Shown here: piece by piece, positions 33,301 to 41,851 of the stretch | How positions within the stretch are numbered: position 1 is the first letter of the stretch | How the letters are laid out: each line of letters begins with the position of its first letter | From: Apostichopus japonicus | Taxonomy: Eukaryota; Echinodermata; Holothuroidea; Aspidochirotida; Stichopodidae | Reading direction: 5' to 3' | Assembly (NCBI RefSeq): GCF_037975245.1 | Contig: NC_092567.1 | Location: 21,114,876-21,178,875, forward strand | Length of the DNA stretch: 64,000 nt | Notes under the pieces: generated by a model | Databases searched by the model: none | Told to the model about the DNA's origin: nothing | Seen by the model: the letters and a program-made list of their open reading frames with translations, nothing else | Position numbers and translations under genes: made by a program

Positions 33301-35760
33301 TTGATCAGTGAACAGTACTTTGAAAATGGAATAATTCTACCTATACTGTAGTGGTTGCGACGAATGCATACAAAGTGGTGAGAGGTGGTAAGGGGGGGGG
33401 GCAAGGAGGGTGGGAGTGGATGTGCAATGGTTTGAGCAGGGTTGGAAAACCTTGCTCACCATGTGAAATCAGGTGTTGAAATTACCTGGTGGGAAAATGT
33501 AGCTCACATGAGAAACAATATAGAAAATAAAGAGAAATTATATAAACTAAACGGGAAAAAAATGTATAAAGGCTCAAATAGACCGCATAACATAAAAATG
33601 GTATATAATAAAGCAAAAACCACAGAGTGTTTATATTCTCTTGTCAGTGTGAAATAGGCCATGTATCAGATTTGCTGGGTTTTCCACTATGCAATTAAAT
33701 AACAGGCCTTTTTTTTTGGTTATAACTAACAAAACATTTGTTGGAAATTCAGCAAAGGTTTTCCAATCCTGGGTCGATTGAGAGGGCCCAGGCAAATATA
33801 AAAATAACGGACAATGCAATCTCATAGACTTTTATGAACGTTTCAAGCGGGGGGTGGGTAGTGTAAAGGTCCCTGGGGTCTGGCCTTGCTTTGAAAGCCC
33901 TTGACCGGAAGCCTCCTCTTTACCTCTGGTTGTGCAAGTATTTTGAAATGTATCTGGTATAAGCAGAAATATATCTTTCTCATGAAATAACAACCAACAG
34001 CGTAACAGTAGCCTTTAACAGTTGGACAAGAGTATTATGTAGGTTTCACATCTTCTCATGTCTTTAAAAGTTCAATGACTTTTCCAAAGCTTTGACTGGT
34101 ACACACACCTGTTGATAACTCTTTATCCTTGTATTGACCTGGCTAACCGTTCAAAGATTGACAATATACCATGAAATAATTGACTATGAAATAGTTACAA
34201 AAGCCCATTTTGATGGAGGAAAAACCATTTGTGCCTTCCGGTTTGGTGTCTTCATAGACACTTTATACCAAACTTGAAACGATCGATGATGAAAAAGTCA
34301 GATGTGTCCAAAATTATGGAATTGAACTTATATTTCCTTATTCAATCGTTAAACTGTTTTCCAAGCTTTAGCACACTTAATCAAAGTACAGTGTCCTGAA
34401 TTATGAACCATTTCTGAAGCTAAGCACTATACCATGAGTCTATTCGTATTATTTATATTGTCTTATATTGCTTGACGTTTTTAAATAAAAACCGAACATT
34501 TTGGTATCGTTGCACAGCTATAACACTCAATTTGTACGCTTCGGTTTATAGTTCAATTTAATAAACACTTTTCACTTTGTTTTCACAGTCTTTCACTTTG
34601 TGGTCAAAATATGTATAAACTTCAAATCAGTATACAGCAACAGCACCATAACCCCTCTCTCCCCCCCCCACCCTCTCCCAAATTCTTGGTCTCACCATGC
34701 AGGAGGGGGATCACATACCCCCTGGGTGGGGGAACCACTGGAACTACACCGAGAGAGATAGATTGTGCAGTGACCGTGGATTGCTTCTGGTACAGCTGTA
34801 TTGTGCATGGTCATTCGCTCATTTCATGTCCCTTTTTTCTCGTTAACCCATAGATCCAGTCTCTGCACAGGTTACTAGCCAGGCCTTGACAGATCCTTCT
34901 ACACAAAAGGTAAGAATACCAATTATAATTCAAAGAAGTTTCCATATTTTCGGTGGTAATTATGATAAGGATTATGCTTACGTCAATTGGAGGCTGCAAC
35001 AATAAAACAGGGTCGTCCAGGTCGGTTGGGTCGATCCATATTCGTCCAGTTTGCAGGGACAATCGAAAAATGTTGGTGGGTAAGTATGGCAGCACCTCCC
35101 CCCACCCCCTCCCCTTCACCCCAGTCGTCCAGCGGACCATAGACATACCCCTCAGGAGAAAGTATCCTGTTGGTAGTTTGGTGAAAACTGTAGCTATGTA
35201 ATATGCAAATTGGGCAAGTCTAAGTCTAACAATTTTGTGCAATAATTTGTCTTCAAATTAATAGCCTCTTCGAGTCAAAAGCAGCAGATTTCGTAAACCA
35301 AGAATTGCCAAATTGCCAATGGTTGTGTCAACTAAGACAGTCTGTTCATCATTCTTGATGAAATTTTGGTGGACAAAAACAAAAGATATTGCCTGCCGAC
35401 AACTTGTGTTTCCTTGGATAATCGGAGAATGGTACCTGGAGGCTGTCGCGATATCAAAGCCAATTTTCGTTAAGATGGTGACTTTGGCTGAATGTGTTGG
35501 ACTCCTCTGGATCCATCAGTCTTGACCACGCGCTCTTAAGAAATATGACAATTTTTATTTTCTTGTTTCTTGTCGTGAAGATTTCTCCTACCAACGGCAC
35601 TACCGGCGAAGTCAACGCCAATTCTACCAAGGTGGTGGCACCCCGAGCCGGGGATCATTCAATAAATTCAGGAGATCCCACCATGCACCGTCCTCAGGAT
35701 GGAGTGGACGGTCATCAGCAAGACCAGGCCTCATCCCAGATCAGCGTCAGTCAGGTATAA
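18126..35760 (+). CDS. Split gene: HMGN-like basic/acidic protein with proline-rich tail (gene-level entry)
   Basis: Fourteen exons join into one open frame of 500 residues: 18126-18320, 19015-19234, 20963-21055, 21853-21981, 22867-22989, 23808-23882, 24365-24439, 24960-25043, 25696-25758, 26489-26545, 30044-30118, 31763-31840, 34854-34909, 35581-35760. All introns are GT-AG and all phases match. Residues 14-23 (RRSSRLSSKP) resemble the nucleosome-binding core of vertebrate HMGN proteins (RRSARLSA). Residues about 40-90 are Lys/Arg/Ser/Pro-rich, with a likely nuclear signal SRKRKAEEP. Residues about 90-200 are strongly acidic. The remainder is Pro/Thr/Ser/Gln-rich and has no fold I recognise. 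Overall this matches the HMGN5 plan of a basic N-terminus with an acidic tail, but the family call rests on about ten residues. Chromatin or nuclear function is an inference. Exons 11-14 are less certain than exons 1-10. Confidence 0.6.
18962..18985. repeat. 24-bp perfect palindrome just before exon 2
   Basis: The core CCTCTTTTGAATTCAAAAGAGG is extended by one T/A pair on each side. It lies 29 bp upstream of the exon 2 acceptor. In RNA it would form a 10-12 bp hairpin next to the branch-point region. TTTTGAATTTGCAG at the acceptor repeats half of the arm. Confidence 0.85.
19015..19234 (+). CDS. Split gene exon 2: basic-to-acidic transition
   Basis: Starts after TTTGAATTTGCAG and encodes AQPKKTTPRSR..., the nuclear-signal-like SSSRKRKAEEP, and then a Glu/Asp-rich run (DEEEEEDVPEVMEEEQDE). 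It ends GATACAG/GTCTGT in phase 1. The 220-bp size makes it the longest internal exon. Antisense frames through it are only the complement of the GAGGAG codons. Confidence 0.75.
19235..20459. other. Intron 2, first part
   Basis: Two adjacent segments with similar text (about 19205-19300 and 19370-19470: GAAGTAGGACC...ACAGGTCTGTATCAA and GGTTGTAGGACTG...ACAGGTCTGTATCAA, then AGGGTATGGT) show that the end of exon 2 and its donor were duplicated about 160 bp downstream, in a form that no longer keeps the frame. GA dinucleotide repeat at 19948-19972; GTT repeat at about 20294-20313. Confidence 0.6.
20460..20823. mobile_element. hAT-type MITE, CAGGGGTGGGCAACCT family (copy A)
   Basis: 364 bp. Left end CAGGGGTGGGCAACCT; right end AGGTTGCCCACCCCAG. 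The 8-bp flanks GTTAAGAG (20452-20459) and GTTCAGAG (20824-20831) differ at one base and fit a decayed target duplication. The interior is non-coding and matches copy B at 41479-41843 in the opposite orientation (shared GGGCCGCATG/CATGCGGCCC, TGACAGCATCATTAGT and AGTCAATTTTTCAC regions). Inserted in intron 2 of the split gene. Confidence 0.88.
20963..21055 (+). CDS. Split gene exon 3: acidic
   Basis: Begins after TTTTGTTCAG. The split codon G/AG gives E, then DKVDAPEPPQDQEKTSAKED and a Glu-rich end (EEAEEKPAT). It ends CAACTG/GTAGGT in phase 1. Phase 1 at both ends makes it a symmetric cassette. Confidence 0.75.
21056..21852. other. Intron 3
   Basis: AT-rich with a poly-T tract near 21360. 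No repeat ends or exon candidates recognised. Confidence 0.5.
21853..21981 (+). CDS. Split gene exon 4: acidic, ends EVK
   Basis: After CGTATGACAG. Encodes EPAPAEQEEETEDTKAESKE and then KPAAEEDEAEPVEAKEVDKQ-type Glu/Lys/Ala sequence ending QEVK. Donor GAGGTCAAAG/GTCAGT, phase 1. The last 10 bases and the donor match exon 5, suggesting origin by duplication. Confidence 0.75.
21982..22866. other. Intron 4
   Basis: A short TA tract lies at about 22107-22121. Otherwise AT-rich; no other structure recognised. Confidence 0.5.
22867..22989 (+). CDS. Split gene exon 5: Pro/Glu/Val/Lys-rich
   Basis: After GCGGCCACAG. Encodes EPKNQTVQETKSGEGTPQAP, then QQAAPEVPKEVVTPPAEPEVK. Donor GAGGTCAAAG/GTAACA, phase 1. 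The APEVPKEV and EPEVK text resembles PEVK-type elastic sequence by composition only. Confidence 0.75.
22990..23807. other. Intron 5
   Basis: Contains a C-run followed by an A-run near 23418-23438. No exon or transposon ends recognised. Confidence 0.5.
23808..23882 (+). CDS. Split gene exon 6: duplicated exon, copy 1
   Basis: 75 bp after TTTTGTCACGTTAG. Encodes EPTEPKSIPQDKAAPETSSL and then PAAPL; donor CTTAG/GTACATTCCAT, phase 1. It matches exon 7 in length, acceptor flank and donor flank. The repeat distance between exon starts is 557 bp. Confidence 0.8.
   Translation, partial: SRQNQKVYHKTKQLLKRQACPQLP
24134..24166. repeat. Perfect 15-bp inverted repeat with 3-nt loop in intron 6
   Basis: CAAAACCACAATGCA, then TTT, then TGCATTGTGGTTTTG. 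It sits between the two duplicated exons and is flanked by similar TATATCAAAAGACA words (near 23995 and 24182), so the intron contains its own inverted and direct repeats. Confidence 0.85.
24365..24439 (+). CDS. Split gene exon 7: duplicated exon, copy 2
   Basis: 75 bp after TTTTGTCACGTTAG. Encodes EPSEPQSIITQDKAAPETSS and then LPAPL. Relative to exon 6 it has a few substitutions plus a 3-bp gain (I) balanced by a 3-bp loss (A), so the length is unchanged. Donor CTTAG/GTACATTCCAT, phase 1. Confidence 0.8.
   Translation, partial: SRQNHKVLSHKTKQLLKHQACPLP
24440..24959. other. Intron 7
   Basis: AT-rich with a G-rich stretch at about 24667-24685. The start resembles the start of intron 6, as expected from the duplication. 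Confidence 0.5.
24960..25043 (+). CDS. Split gene exon 8
   Basis: After CATTGGTACAG. The split codon G/CT gives A, then EQRAPTHVASVPVSLAPQTH and VPESLST; donor CAACAG/GTACTT, phase 1. Proline/valine-rich, no fold recognised. Confidence 0.7.
25044..25695. other. Intron 8
   Basis: No structure recognised apart from two related GAGGTCAC/GAGGTGAC...AATGACCTCAATTT-type segments at about 25575-25665. Confidence 0.45.
25696..25758 (+). CDS. Split gene exon 9
   Basis: After TTTCATTTCACAG. Encodes EQVPITQAPSVNEPLSSVTT and P; donor CACCAG/GTATTC, phase 1. 63 bp. Confidence 0.65.
25759..26488. other. Intron 9
   Basis: No exon, repeat or transposon end recognised. Confidence 0.45.
26489..26545 (+). 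CDS. Split gene exon 10
   Basis: After CATCTCCATAG. Encodes DPQTNTSNASATPSTPVVT; donor GTCACAG/GTATGT, phase 1. 57 bp; Thr/Ser/Pro-rich. Confidence 0.65.
27157..27237 (-). mobile_element. tRNA-derived SINE head
   Basis: On the minus strand, GCGACCGAATGGATAAAGGC (A-box region, 27217-27236) is followed by GGGTTTGATACCC (B-box, 27161-27173) at tRNA-like spacing. No intact cloverleaf was verified, so I call it a SINE fragment and not a tRNA gene. Body and tail limits not found. Confidence 0.6.
27859..27927 (+). CDS. Possible extra cassette exon of the split gene
   Basis: After CTTTTTTTAATAG. If used, it reads APPSMQLICSLPSLKYCLTG plus HEK and reaches AAAAGG/GTGTGG in phase 1 at both ends, so it would fit the frame. 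The donor is weak and the composition (Cys, Leu) differs from neighbouring exons. Low confidence. Confidence 0.25.
30044..30118 (+). CDS. Split gene exon 11
   Basis: After CTTGTCCTTCAG. Encodes DELLPQSLPSPPASFRTPLR and TEYTE; donor CTGAAG/GTTTGG, a weaker 5' splice site, phase 1. The TPLRTEYTE text stands out from the low-complexity neighbours. Confidence 0.55.
30119..31762. other. Intron 11
   Basis: A GC-richer patch at about 31115-31206 (TTGTCCGGCGGTGGTCCG...TTTGTCCGGCAGACGACC) may be a dispersed element, but no ends were found. C-runs at 31270-31312 and 31590-31600. Confidence 0.45.
31763..31840 (+). CDS. Split gene exon 12
   Basis: After GTCATGCTGTAG. In the frame set by the phase it reads DTSLYYTPPQHMDIKGKPNQ and VLQANK; donor ACAAAG/GTTTGT, phase 1. 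Moderate confidence because the donor is not ideal and a second frame is also open. Confidence 0.5.
31841..34853. other. Intron 12 (3 kb)
   Basis: Contains a tandem duplication at 32583-32920 (listed) and C-runs or G-runs near 32448 and 33390. No further exon recognised. Confidence 0.5.
32583..32920. repeat. Two tandem copies, about 160-180 bp each
   Basis: CACCATTTGCC.TTGAC begins the copies at 32583 and 32742. Both run through GAAATGCATTGTAAATGGCT, CAAAACA.T.TGGGCTTTTTT and GAATAAATAGATAAAAGC. The second copy carries a short insertion (TAGTCTTGAGTGAGTTTTG). Confidence 0.85.
34854..34909 (+). CDS. Split gene exon 13
   Basis: After GTTAACCCATAG. Encodes DPVSAQVTSQALTDPSTQK; strong donor AAAAG/GTAAGA. 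Unlike exons 2-12 it ends in phase 0. Confidence 0.6.
35265..35321 (+). CDS. Possible alternative exon between exons 13 and 14
   Basis: After TTCAAATTAATAG. In phase 0 it reads PLRVKSSRFRKPRIAKLPM, then ATG/GTTGTG. The frame would be kept, but the acceptor has a poor pyrimidine tract and the donor is weak. The strongly basic text differs from its neighbours. Confidence 0.2.
35581..35760 (+). CDS. Split gene exon 14: C-terminus
   Basis: After CTTGTTTCTTGTCGTGAAG. Encodes 59 residues starting ISPTNGTTGEVNANSTK and ending QISVSQV, then TAA. Gln/Asp/Ser-rich. An AATAAA follows at 36084-36089, a plausible poly(A) signal about 330 bp after the stop, and another near 36119. Confidence 0.6.
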   Translation: MSPTNGTTGEVNANSTKVVAPRAGDHSINSGDPTMHRPQDGVDGHQQDQASSQISVSQV

Positions 35761-36083
35761 AGGAGAGAGGGAGGTTCATCAGCGCGAAGAAATTTCTAGG
35801 GATTTGTGTACATAGAGTGTGCGTTGTCACAGAGACAGCGGAGGGAGGCAGAGGACGAATGTACAACCAGGTGGAAGGATTCGTTCAATACCAATGGATT
35901 AGGAGAGATTTCCTACCCTTACCCCCACCCCCCCTTTTTGTTTAACCCCCTTCTCCCCTACCCAAGAAGTTTTTAACCCTCCTTTCAGACAGTGTCTATG
36001 TCAGAACGCTGATTATATCATTTTTTTGGTTTTTTGGTTTTTTTGTTTTTTTTTAAATAGTTTGATAGCATCCTTTGTACATG

Positions 36084-36089
36084 AATAAA
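36084..36089 (+). terminator. Candidate poly(A) signal of the split gene
   Basis: AATAAA in ATGAATAAAAGATATATATA, about 325 bp after the stop codon. A second AATAAA lies about 35 bp further on. Confidence 0.45.
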
Positions 36090-36129
36090 AGATATATATA
36101 AAATGACAATCCTTTGCCCAATAAATAAT

Positions 36130-38085
36130 GGGATTTTTTTTTTTTTTTGGTGCCAAAAGTATGAAATTTTGCAATCAAACAATCTGTTTTAAAATCTCAC
36201 TATACATTTAACATTTTAATGAAAAATTTTTAATATTGAAAGAAAAATAGATGGATTTTAGTCCTCTTTTCTTTACCTATGTTACAGTATTTTATTTCCT
36301 CCTGTATTTCCCCACCCACATAGGGGGGGTCTAGGTTGAATTGGTTTGAAACTTCATTTCTCTCGCTAATTAGAATGTTTTAGAATTTGAAATTCTTTGA
36401 AATAGGGAACAAATATATGGCAAATTTTTGAAGGATGGTTCTCACTCGTTTTCTGTTTTTGTTTTAATGCGTTTGCCACATGACTCTTGAACTGATTGAA
36501 AATGGATGAAGAGTTGTGACCAAAACCTTGGTTTCCAAAACAACACATGCATATATTTATCTTTAATTAACCCTCGGTTAATAACAATGGGTCCAGAATA
36601 TTTGTTTAAACTTGTCAGATGTCGCAATGATGGCTTTGAGTGTATATCGCAAAACTAATTACTACCCCTCCCCCCCCCTTTTTTTCTTTCTCAAAGTCAA
36701 GATCGGCATTTCCATGGAATAATTTATCCAGTATCCCATAGCAACTTGCAATACCAATGGAAAGATGTATACCATATATTCATTGCTAAACAATACTATA
36801 CACAAAGTAAGACTAATGGAGGGTTTTTTTTTTTTTAAAACCATTATTGCGAACTTTTGGTCAGAGATTTTCATGATCGTTGTTGTACATGTGAGCTACG
36901 CACTGCCCATTGCCCCCTTTTTATTCACAAATACCATTCATTACCTTTGTTCGAAAAATACAAACAACGAACTGTAGTGTTTCCATTTGGACTATTATGG
37001 ATGTGCCTCGAGTGCCTCACTTTACCCAGACAGTGGTGTTCTAATTTCTAAGGAGCAGTCAGTAATAAGAATGAAACGATCAAAAAGCTCTTCAGTAGTC
37101 AAGTTTTCGAAATAGCAGGCTACCATGGCAACTTACGTATCCATGGTAATAACGTCAGATTTTTGGATTTATTTTGTAGTGTGCGATTTGTTTTTTGAAG
37201 TAAGTTAAGAGTCTCTTGATAACGTTGTCATTACAACAGTCTTCCGATGTGTTGACGTTATGATGTCAGCATATGGCTGCGGATAAGTCTTATGATGATG
37301 CATTTCTCTTGTGGATTATCAAACTGAGCAATCCATGCAACTCTGAGATATATGGGGTTTTTCTCTCTCTGAGGAAAAGAAATATAACAAGTGCTTTTTT
37401 CAGTTCCGTCGTAACATGTCCGCTATGTTAAGATGTGAGCTTGAAATCAAGTGTTTTATTTGGTGCTTTATTATGATGGCAGATATTTCAAGGTCATCAT
37501 ATATTTTATCATAAAATGTGCTAGGAAAATCAGAAGAAATGGGATGGGGTTGGGGGGGGGTAGGGAAGCGACAATAATTTGGAGGGTCAACAGGAGTATT
37601 TATGAGTTTGCTTCAATGTGTTGGTGCTTAGATTTCTATGCTTGCCCTTGATGTCTAGACCGAGTATGGTAAACTTTAATAGTGGTTTGGAAGGACTTAA
37701 TGTATTTTAAAGAGGACAATTCTGTAGATGATCCTGTGAGGTTATGTTATTCTGTGTCTCTATTTAATTGGTCACTTTTTTTGGGACAGTGACCTCCTTG
37801 CAAGGGTAACAAAATGATTGAGGAAGTCATCGTTTTGTGTGCTTGACCAACGATGTCCTTGCGAGCTTTGATTGATGGAAAGAACATGCATGATAAGTTG
37901 CTTGGAAAGCAAGCTCAAATTATTGGCCTAGGTAATCACAAGGGAGGGAATGATAATATAGTTCTTGATATTTATGGAATTTGCAAGAGACTACCAATTG
38001 CATTGATAATAGTTCTGTTTCGATGTTGTATGCCTTTTGGTCAATTTTGTTGTTTATTGATGACATCAGTCTACAGGTATGTACA
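36130..38085. other. Intergenic, nothing recognised
   Basis: AT-rich with T-runs and a G-run near 37552. Short frames only; no exon or transposon end recognised. Confidence 0.5.
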
Positions 38086-38087
38086 AA

Positions 38088-38830
38088 GTCACATGTAATC
38101 ACACTGCGTTACTGTAATCATAAACTGTCTAACAATGTGTTCTGTGCAGAAACTCATTCAAATTGCAAACTTTGCAATGAGTAAGAAAAGTTAATCTCTC
38201 TTAGCAACCAAGTGACATGTAATCACACTACGTTACTGTAATCATAAACTGTCTAATAAGTTAGTGTTCAGTTCAGAAACTCATTTAAAGTGCAAATTTT
38301 TGCAATGAGTAAGAAAAGGTAATCACTTGTAGCAACCAAGTGACATGTAATCACACTACGTTACTGTAATCGTAAACTGTCTAACAAGTTAGGCGTTAAT
38401 TGCAGAAACTCATGTGAAGTGAACATTGTCGCTGGAGGGATAAACAATCCCTATCGATGTATTGTCATGCACTAACCAAGTAATTTGAAGTAACACAAAG
38501 TTAAAACGGTCTCAAGTAGGTTAAGTGTTCACTGCAAAATGTGATGTTATTATGCTGACGTAAAACTTTCAGACTGTTTCAACGATTTAAGCAAGTGACA
38601 ATCACATTACATTGCTGTAGTCAGTGTGAACTACTTAGTTTTTATAATGCTTGCAGGTAGTTTTAAAGCTGTTACTTACAACAATGATTCTTGTACCAAC
38701 CCAGTGACAATCACAGTGTGTAACTGTAATCAGTGTTAACTACAAATAACTCATTGTAATAATGTTTGCAGCAAGCTTCAAAGCTGTTACAACAATGTTT
38801 CTGTTACTTTATGTGTGATAACTACCACCT
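38088..38830. repeat. About 125-bp satellite-like tandem repeat
   Basis: ACATGTAATCACACT.CGTTACTG followed by TAATC.TAAACTGTCTAA recurs at 38091, 38215 and 38343 (steps 124 and 128). More diverged versions (GACAATCACA...TAACTGTAATCAGTGTTAAC) continue near 38600 and 38705. The first three copies also share CAGAAACTCAT and AGTAAGAAAAG blocks. Non-coding. Confidence 0.8.
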
Positions 38831-41478
38831 GTAGGTAAGGGTATTAATAATACGTTTTGCTAGAAGAGGTATAAATTTTACAATTTCTTCTTCATCAAAT
38901 GCACAACACCCAAAGCAATAAGATGATTTAATTAAGTCAACTGTTTAAGCCAACTGTTGAAGTTAATTGTTTAAACAGGCTGGCTTATCTGATTCATGAA
39001 AAACATGGCAGAATTGTTTTGAATATACCGTCTTCAAACTTAAATGACCTCAAATGACCTTTGATGATGCTTATAAATCCATAGTCTCATAATTTTAATG
39101 TAATCCCGTTACTTCGAAGGGCTCCTTTGTCAAAGTGTTGTCTTCTCACATGTTATGAATGCGTGTTTGTTAGTTGTTGTTGTTTTGTCTTTGTATATTT
39201 CTAGACGACTTGATATGACACATTTTAAACAGAACAGTAATTAACTGGTTGTCATGAGAACCAACTTTATTTTGTTGAAAAATATGGAAGTATTAATTGC
39301 CTGCACTTATTGAGGTTTATTGTGTTGTAAACATCCGTAGAATATGGTTATGCAGCTCAGGAGAAAAGTTGATGAGTAATTTTTTTTTTTTAACGATTTA
39401 GTTTTTAGGATGCATATGCAACGAAGGTAATTGTTTACATGGCAACATTTTCCCCCTGTTGGCGAAAACGATAGCGAATTAATGATTTGTAGCAATTCGA
39501 AATGCAACAAGTTTTGAATTTCTTCAAGAAAGATGTTAGTCGAACAAAACTGAATTTCCAACTCCTCTGGAGAAAATTAAATAGATTTAAAAGATGGGAA
39601 GTTTTGTTGGGAAACAAATTTGAAGAAATGTAGTATGCTACCCCTAAAACGATACCATCCCCTTGTTATAGACTTCTTCATTTATGGTCGTTTTTTATGG
39701 TTGTATATGATTGATATCCAATAACTACAGCGCAATGTACTACATTGTCCTTATGCTGATAATGGTTAGTGTGAAGGAAATTCTGTACTGCCTAGAAAGG
39801 CACTTAACCCCTACCATAGTTTGTTGTACCTTATGTAATTATAGATAAAACTGTCTTGAACAACTTCCTCAAATAGCAAAGAAAAATTATATTCCACTTT
39901 AGAGATATCACTCGTTTAATTTTTTTTTTTTTTTTTTGTTGTCACTTAAAGGGAAAACTTGATCAAGTCTAAATATGACGTCATCGAGCCACATGTGGTT
40001 GAATTTATTATGTTTTCCGTTATTGATTACAATGTTTATTTTCTGTAACTTTAATGGCTTTTGTACGTGTTATTAAACACATAACATAATCTAATTATGA
40101 TGACGTTGGTTTGGGTGGCAAAATTGTCAACAACATTCAACCTTGAACTTGAAATATAAACAAAAAGCATACAAAGAGAAAGTAAGAAGTGTCCGATTTT
40201 ATATGTATGCACTATGAAGTTTTAACACAACGTTTTGACGAGGTTGTCTCTCAAACGGAACCATTTGGGAAGGGGGGGGTGTTGCTGTTCATAATTATGT
40301 CCGTCATAATAACCGAAATGTGACGTTTGGGTTTGTGACCCCCTATGAAGTATTCTTAACGTTAGAACATTTTTATGATGTCATCCCAATATTGTTAATT
40401 TTTAAACTGAAATAATAAAATAAAAAAATGTTGTGAGTTTTTTCTTCTTCTTTAAATGTGACAGTTATTCTTGTGCAGTTTTTATCAAAAGGAAGGAAAA
40501 GAAAAAAGCGTTTCCACGAAATTTTAGTAATCGTTTTTCTTAGCTAACTGAAATGAAAAATTTTATGAATTTTTGACAGATTTTTACTACAAATAACCTG
40601 AAAGTATGTTTTAACCAACTTCGTTTTTTTTTGGTTTTTTTTGGTAAAAGAAGGTTCATTCCAAAATTTTAAAGAAACAGTTATAAAGTCTACCCAGTTT
40701 AGATCATTTTGTGTTATCACTTTCTTTATTTGTAGATAAATTTGTACAAACAAACAAAAAAACGTTGCTAGTTTCCTAGTAGAATTGGGTTATACGCACA
40801 CACAAAAAATACTACGTTGTGATGTGACAGACTGCATTTACTTGCAGAAGTTGTGCTTAACGAGATAAACAAAAAACGCCAAAAAAAATATGGGGATAAT
40901 GATATTGTTGTGTTTATTAATTGTTTCAGTGTTACTTGTTAATGTCAGAGAACGAATTAAATTTGCTAACAGAGAAAAGCAATTATCCTACTTGTGTCCT
41001 ATTTGAAAGTTAATCATATTTCGCAAAGTTTCTTTTCTTTTTGTTAATGTTAAACGTGTACCCTGTTCATACTGTTAGCCACTGGGTGAGGGTTGGTGAG
41101 GGGTGAAAACCTTGTAGTCACGTACTAAGCATTGTCAAAACAAAAATTCTAACAGACATACTGAAGTGCCCTTATTTGTATGTATGTGTGTGTATATGTT
41201 AGCAGTTATCATCACCTAAGTTTGATGCTTGAATGTTGAACAGTCTCTTAAATGAAGTTATGATGGTATAAAGAAAAATCCCGAAGATTTTCGGTGATAT
41301 AACTCATGTCACAAATTATTTGATGGGCATTAACATTACGCAACAAGAGTTGACACTCTGGGTTGGGGAGCAGGGAAGGATCCAGGGTCTTAAAAAGGAG
41401 AGTGTATGGTCCTGGGGTCGTTGAAGTCGACTCCCCTGCATATAGCGGGTCTGGGTTTACCCATCCCATCGCCTAGAA
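38831..41478. other. Intergenic, nothing recognised
   Basis: AT-rich with poly-T runs. Minus-strand frames at 39307-39617 and 40544-40753 have no recognisable family features. Confidence 0.5.
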
Positions 41479-41843
41479 CAGGGGTGGGCAACCTACGGCC
41501 CGCGGCCACATGCGGCCCGCCAGTGATATTTTGCGGCCTGTGAGATGTCTCAAGAAAAAGAAAAAGAAATCAATCTATTTTACATTATCACAAAAACGAG
41601 CTAGCTGCTTAGAATTTATCGGCACTAATGATGCTGTCAGGTAGGCCTATTATCCCTATCAATTATCAACTGTGCTGTATTGACATGTGTTTGTGAATAC
41701 AGATTAAGTACACACACCTATTGCTTGAAAGTCCTCAAAATCAAAGGTTTGAAATCAACAGCAGGTCGTTGGTTAGGTGCGGCCCAGTCAATTTTTCACC
41801 CCATATATCTGGCCCATACATTCAAAAAGGTTGCCCACCCCTG
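41479..41843. mobile_element. hAT-type MITE, CAGGGGTGGGCAACCT family (copy B)
   Basis: 365 bp. Left end CAGGGGTGGGCAACCT; right end AGGTTGCCCACCCCTG; perfect 16-bp inverted repeats. Perfect 8-bp target duplication GCCTAGAA (41471-41478 and 41844-41851). Same family as the insertion at 20460-20823 but reversed. The better-preserved ends suggest a younger insertion. Confidence 0.95.
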
Positions 41844-41851
41844 GCCTAGAA

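Noticed and set aside
34811-35242. 143-residue minus-strand frame
   Set aside because: Overlaps exon 13 of the split gene in antisense and has no recognisable features.
35755-35760. Class I PDZ ligand (VSQV) at the end of the split gene
   Set aside because: It fits the S-x-V rule by chance level, and the protein is predicted nuclear and disordered; no further support.
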